A stretch of 19,204 bases of DNA, taken from CANHVK01 sp046304235 (GTDB lineage: Bacteria > Bacteroidota > Bacteroidia > Flavobacteriales_D > Crocinitomicaceae). Below are positions 16,074 through 19,204 of the stretch, in pieces. The DNA lies in the NCBI GenBank assembly GCA_046304235.1, contig JBKCEW010000026.1, positions 1-19,204 on the forward strand, given 5' to 3'. The notes under the pieces were generated by a model. That model searched no databases. It worked only from the letters and a program-made list of their open reading frames with translations, and was not told where the DNA came from. Positions within the stretch are counted from its first letter, which is position 1; each line of letters opens with the position of its first letter. The position numbers and the translations under genes are program-made.

Positions 16074-17012
16074 CTAAGCGTTTACATTCATATTATCTAA
16101 AACATCCATTACAGATTTCACCGCTTTCGCTGATTCTTCTAATAATGCCTTCTCATCATCATTTAATTGTAATTCGATGATTTTCTCAATACCATTTTTA
16201 CCTAATACTACAGGTACACCTAAATAGATGTCTTTCATTCCGTATTCACCGTTCAACCATGCGCATACAGGGAATATACGTTTTTGATCTCTTACTATAG
16301 CTTCAACCATTTGTGCAGCTGCTGCACCTGGAGCATACCATGCAGAAGTACCTAATAATTTAACGATTTCACCACCTCCAAACTTAGTTCTCTCAATAAT
16401 TTCGTTTAATTTATCAGCATCGATTAACTCAGTTACAGGAATACCTGAAACAGTTGTATAACGAGGTAGCGGAACCATAGTGTCTCCGTGTCCACCCATC
16501 AATACAGCTTGAATATCTTTAGGAGAAACATTTAATTCTTCAGCTAAAAAAGCTCTGTATCTTGCTGTATCTAAAATTCCAGCCATACCAAACACTTTAC
16601 TAGAATCTACTTTTGCGTTCAAATAAGCGCAATAAGTCATTACATCTAAAGGATTAGAAACAATTATTAAAATTGCGTTTGGTGAATGCTTAATAATATT
16701 ATCAGTAACTGTTTTAACTATACCTGCATTAGTAGCGATAAGGTCGTCACGAGACATCCCTGGTTTTCTTGGTAAACCAGAAGTTATAACTACTACATCA
16801 GAATTTGCTGTTTTAGAATAATCATTCGTAGAACCTGTAGTTCTAGAATCATATAAATTAATAGGAGCTTTTTGCCAAATATCCAATGCTTTTCCTTCAG
16901 CAAATCCTTCTTTAATATCTAACAAAACGATTTCGTTAGCAATCTCTCTTTGTGCTAATACGTCTGCGCAAGTTGCACCAACATTTCCAGCACCAACAAC
17001 AGTAACTTTCAT
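16074..17012 (-). CDS. mdh: Malate dehydrogenase (NAD-dependent)
   Basis: A 312-aa enzyme of the LDH-like malate dehydrogenase type, oxidising malate to oxaloacetate in the TCA cycle. It starts MKVTVVGAGNVG with the NAD-binding glycines at 7-12 and D32 at the end of the second strand, which favours NAD over NADP. Substrate residues R82 and R88 in PRKPGMSR mark malate rather than lactate. N120, D148, R151 and the catalytic H175 in GGHGDT keep the family spacing. The frame stays open to an ATG at 17129, adding 39 residues rich in Lys, Asn and Phe that no family member needs. A good promoter at 17046-17080 lies inside that extension, so the ATG at 17012 is chosen. It ends beside a strong terminator. 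Confidence 0.97.
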   Translation of the reverse strand: MKVTVVGAGNVGATCADVLAQREIANEIVLLDIKEGFAEGKALDIWQKAPINLYDSRTTGSTNDYSKTANSDVVVITSGLPRKPGMSRDDLIATNAGIVKTVTDNIIKHSPNAILIIVSNPLDVMTYCAYLNAKVDSSKVFGMAGILDTARYRAFLAEELNVSPKDIQAVLMGGHGDTMVPLPRYTTVSGIPVTELIDADKLNEIIERTKFGGGEIVKLLGTSAWYAPGAAAAQMVEAIVRDQKRIFPVCAWLNGEYGMKDIYLGVPVVLGKNGIEKIIELQLNDDEKALLEESAKAVKSVMDVLDNMNVNA

Positions 17013-17045
17013 ATTAAAATTTAAATTAAATTCATTTGAGCATAG

Positions 17046-17080
17046 CAAATTTAAAACAAAACGAATAAAAGAATTCAAAA
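17046..17080 (-). promoter_or_regulatory. Bacteroidetes sigma-A promoter for mdh
   Basis: On the minus strand TTTTG (complement of 17076-17080) is followed after 22 bases by TAAATTTG (complement of 17046-17053), an exact TAnnTTTG box. Transcription would begin near 17041, about 28 bases before the mdh ATG at 17012. It is the best promoter match in the window and supports the shorter mdh start. Confidence 0.65.
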
Positions 17081-17165
17081 TTGAGTACTTATTTTCTTTA
17101 GATTTGTAAAAAAATATTTTTTTAAGCAACTATTCAAAAACAATATCGTCTGAGATATAAGAAAC

Positions 17166-17738
17166 GTGGAAAAAAAGCTAGAACTAGACGAAATAATAAT
17201 TAGGTGTTTACGTAATGAACGACTTGCTCAAGAGCAGTTGTTTAAACTTTATTACGGTAAAATGATGACTGTTTGTCTAAGATATACCAACGATAGAGAC
17301 ACTGCACAAGAGATATTACAAGATGGATTTATTAAAGTATTTGACAAATTAAACACATTCGAATCAAGTGGATCTTTTGAAGGTTGGATTCGTAGGATAA
17401 TGGCAAACACAGCTTTAGATGCTTTAAGAAAAAACAAAAGATTGAACTGGGTTGAAGAAAATGATGTGAATACAAAAGATACTTTCAATGATCCTTTAGA
17501 AAGTCTAGAATTTGAAAAAGAATTTGAATTAAAAGCAAATGTGGCTATAGAGGCGATTAACGAATTATCTCCAGCTTACAAAACCGTTTTTAATTTGTTT
17601 GTTTTTGAAAATTATTCACATAAAGAAATTGCAGAAGCATTAGGTATTTCTGAAGGAACTTCAAAATCCAACTATGCAAAAGCTAAAATGAACTTACAAA
17701 AAATTATTAATAAAAAAATTGCTAAAACAGTTCAATGA
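17166..17738 (+). CDS. ECF-type sigma-70 family RNA polymerase sigma factor
   Basis: A 190-aa group 4 sigma factor. Region 2 (about 22-92) recognises the -10 element and binds core RNA polymerase: LFKLYYGKMMTVCLRY, DTAQEILQDGFIKVF and GWIRRIMANTALDALRK. Region 4 (about 130-182) has LSPAYKTVFNLFVFENYSHKEIAEALGISEGTSKSNYAKAK as the helix-turn-helix that reads the -35 element (134-174). Regions 1 and 3 are absent, as usual for ECF factors. The start is GTG at 17166; no earlier family-like sequence exists and the first ATG in frame falls inside region 2. It overlaps the next gene by ATGA, a classic sigma/anti-sigma pairing, and is divergent from mdh. I see no TAnnTTTG box before it, so its promoter may be self-recognised. 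Confidence 0.93.
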   Translation: MEKKLELDEIIIRCLRNERLAQEQLFKLYYGKMMTVCLRYTNDRDTAQEILQDGFIKVFDKLNTFESSGSFEGWIRRIMANTALDALRKNKRLNWVEENDVNTKDTFNDPLESLEFEKEFELKANVAIEAINELSPAYKTVFNLFVFENYSHKEIAEALGISEGTSKSNYAKAKMNLQKIINKKIAKTVQ

Positions 17739-18928
17739 GTAAAAATATTGAAGAATTATTCAAACAAAGTTTGGAAAATTATGAAGAATCTTACGATCCT
17801 TCAGCTTGGAGTGCTCTGCAATCAAAATTAGATTCTAAACAAGAAACTAACCAAAATTCTAAGTCTTCTAACTGGAAAACTTTTACCTTAATCACTGTCA
17901 CTATTAGTGTGGCTGGATATTTTATGTTTTCTCGTAAAATTGATGAAATTACAGTTGAACCTAAAAATCACATTCCAAAAACTGAAGTTCAAGAAACAGA
18001 AACATATACTATTACTGAAGATAAGCAACCAATTAAAAAAGAAATTAAAACACCAAATAAATCAATTTTAAAACAAACTCATTCTTCCACTATTCCAGTA
18101 AAAACAATAGAGAAAACAATGGAATTCAATGTTGATGAAGATAAAGAAAGTAAAAATGAAACAAAACGAACACTACTTGTTACTTCTAGGTCTATCTATT
18201 GTCAAGGTGAAACAGAAACTTTTAAAAATGAAAATAATTATACAATTTATTTAATTCACGAATCGGGAAAACATTTTACAATTCGTAAAGATGAAAAAAA
18301 GGCGATCGAACTAAATGATATAGGCACATACTATTGGAGCTTTGAAAACACATTAAGTACTGAGAATAAACTCAAAGGTTTTGAAGTTATAAATTCACCT
18401 AAAATAAACTTCACTGTACCTCAAGGAGTAGATTTATCTACAGGTTTACCTATTGTATCACTAACATCTAATCAAAACGGAAATAATAAATGGTATGTTA
18501 ATGGAAAACCTTATTCTCAAGGAAAAGAAATTGATTTATTTACCTTTAATAAGGGTAAATATGAGATTAAACTGATAAATGAATCTAATGGTTGTAAATC
18601 CGAACTTACCAAAAATTTTAATTCTGAAGACAATTATAATTTAATGAGTGTAACTGGAATAGAACCAAACCACCCTGACCCAAAAAGAAACTCTTTTATC
18701 CCTTACGCTTTACTTCTTCGCAAAACAGAATTTAGAATGATCATTATTTCACCTACTACCGGTGAAACGATTTTTGAAACAACGGATTTAGAAAAACCTT
18801 GGATCGGAAAAAACGAAAAAACAGATGAGTTAGTTCCTGAAAACAGTGAATATATCTGGAAAGTTATCATAACAAATCCAGTTAAAGGAGAGAAAACAGA
18901 ATACAAAGGGCGTATAACTCGTATTTAA
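17735..18928 (+). CDS. Single-pass membrane protein with Ig/PKD-like and CHU_C-like outer domains; candidate anti-sigma factor
   Basis: A 397-aa protein coupled to the sigma gene by an ATGA overlap. Residues 1-33 (IEELFKQSLENYEESYDPSAWSALQSKL, 5-32) form a short acidic helix with an 'Y-x-P-S-A-W' end seen in Bacteroidetes proteins encoded after sigma factors, and are probably cytoplasmic. One membrane segment follows at about 48-65, then a Lys/Thr-rich linker. Residues about 148-310 look like Ig/PKD-type sandwiches (KWYVNGKPYSQGKE, KGKYEIKLINESNGCKSE). Residues about 320-397 resemble the gliding-motility C-terminal CHU_C fold used by type IX secretion cargo (SFIPYALLLRK, IIISPTTGETIFET, KPWIGK, EYIWKV, YKGRITRI), though the NGDG start is lost. 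It has no zinc-binding ZAS motif or FecR domain. The function is inferred from gene position; a role as a structural surface protein is the alternative. Confidence 0.72.
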   Translation: MSKNIEELFKQSLENYEESYDPSAWSALQSKLDSKQETNQNSKSSNWKTFTLITVTISVAGYFMFSRKIDEITVEPKNHIPKTEVQETETYTITEDKQPIKKEIKTPNKSILKQTHSSTIPVKTIEKTMEFNVDEDKESKNETKRTLLVTSRSIYCQGETETFKNENNYTIYLIHESGKHFTIRKDEKKAIELNDIGTYYWSFENTLSTENKLKGFEVINSPKINFTVPQGVDLSTGLPIVSLTSNQNGNNKWYVNGKPYSQGKEIDLFTFNKGKYEIKLINESNGCKSELTKNFNSEDNYNLMSVTGIEPNHPDPKRNSFIPYALLLRKTEFRMIIISPTTGETIFETTDLEKPWIGKNEKTDELVPENSEYIWKVIITNPVKGEKTEYKGRITRI

Positions 18929-18929
18929 A

Positions 18930-19204
18930 ATGCATACTTTAAATGCTATTATTAAAACAAAACTTATAATATGCTTTTTTATCTATCAAAACGCATACTG
19001 TCAAAAAATTAAACTACTCAAAGAAGAAAAATCTTCGATTACTTTAGAGTTTACATTTGATACTACTAATCTAAAAAAGCTCATAAACACAGAGAAAACA
19101 ATTGATTTTAGCAACGTATATCATTGTGTAAATCAACTAAATAAACCCATACTCCCACTCTTTAATTTTACTTTTCAATTATCTGATTCTACATTATCAT
19201 ATAG
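18930..19204 (+). CDS. Secreted protein, N-terminal part (cut by window end)
   Basis: An ATG one base after the preceding stop opens a frame that runs off the right edge (about 91 residues seen). It begins with a probable signal peptide (MHTLNAIIKTKLIICFFIYQ, then NAYCQ), so it is likely exported. The mature start KIKLLKEEKSSITLEFTF and the later NKPILPLFNFTFQL faintly resemble the propeptide of C25 (gingipain-like) peptidases, where a G-K-P-x-L-P motif occurs. This likeness is weak and most of the protein is missing. Its tight spacing places it in the sigma-factor operon, making it a possible target or partner of that pair. Confidence 0.75.
   Translation, partial: MHTLNAIIKTKLIICFFIYQNAYCQKIKLLKEEKSSITLEFTFDTTNLKKLINTEKTIDFSNVYHCVNQLNKPILPLFNFTFQLSDSTLSY

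Noticed and set aside
17013..17129. 39-residue N-terminal extension of malate dehydrogenase
   Set aside because: It is not family-like and a promoter lies inside it; the nucleotide-binding fold starts at the ATG at 17012.
1..19204. Defence island, CRISPR array, phage or insertion sequence
   Set aside because: No nuclease, methylase, cas, integrase or transposase gene and no spaced repeat array was seen; nearly all genes are ordinary housekeeping or envelope genes.
18930..19204. Right-end gene as the type IX sortase PorU
   Set aside because: The visible N-terminus does not clearly match PorU; only a weak likeness to a C25 propeptide is present, so no name was given.

Overview
This window looks like a stretch of chromosome from a member of the Flavobacteriaceae (Bacteroidetes), probably Flavobacterium or a close relative. 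The evidence is the strongly AT-rich DNA, the lack of clear Shine-Dalgarno sequences, several TAnnTTTG elements (the Bacteroidetes sigma-A -7 box), signal peptides ending in A-Q, a fused CcsB-CcsA cytochrome c biogenesis protein, and a sigma factor followed by a membrane protein with a gliding/type IX-secretion-like C-terminal fold. I see no rRNA, tRNA, CRISPR array, insertion sequence, integrase or phage gene.

Layout. (1) Bases 1-1312 are the right-hand end of a surface-polysaccharide gene run: a family 2 glycosyltransferase cut by the window edge, then a translationally coupled GT-A-like glycosyltransferase of a family I cannot name. (2) An AT-rich gap of 266 bases holds repeated and inverted motifs and leads into clpB (1579-4191), which meets the large minus-strand gene ccsBA (4258-7410) tail to tail across a bidirectional terminator. 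(3) Divergent from ccsBA is a rightward run of six closely spaced genes (7604-12751): beta-helix lipoprotein, nitroreductase, outer-membrane beta-barrel protein, DUF985 cupin, ribD and a DMT/EamA transporter. The last three overlap by ATGA junctions. (4) Next come a small secreted protein, a two-domain universal stress protein with a strong Crp/Fnr-type palindrome upstream, and a small heavy-metal-associated (HMA) protein. (5) A second bidirectional terminator separates these from a leftward acyl-CoA thioesterase, which is divergent from pyrF. pyrF then meets leftward mdh across a third hairpin. (6) Divergent from mdh is an ECF-type sigma factor, coupled by ATGA to a predicted single-pass membrane protein (candidate anti-sigma factor), followed by a secreted protein cut by the right edge.

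How the genes work together. Most are housekeeping genes: protein disaggregation, heme attachment to cytochromes c, riboflavin, pyrimidines, the TCA cycle, and thioester turnover. Regulatory interest lies in the Fnr-like site before the stress protein, the possible flavin-related grouping of nitroreductase, ribD and an EamA transporter, and above all the sigma factor operon at the right end. There a protein with a cytoplasmic N-terminus appears to carry an extracytoplasmic Ig/PKD-like and CHU_C-like region. I see no defence island or other obviously new multi-gene system; the right-end operon is the best candidate for under-described biology.
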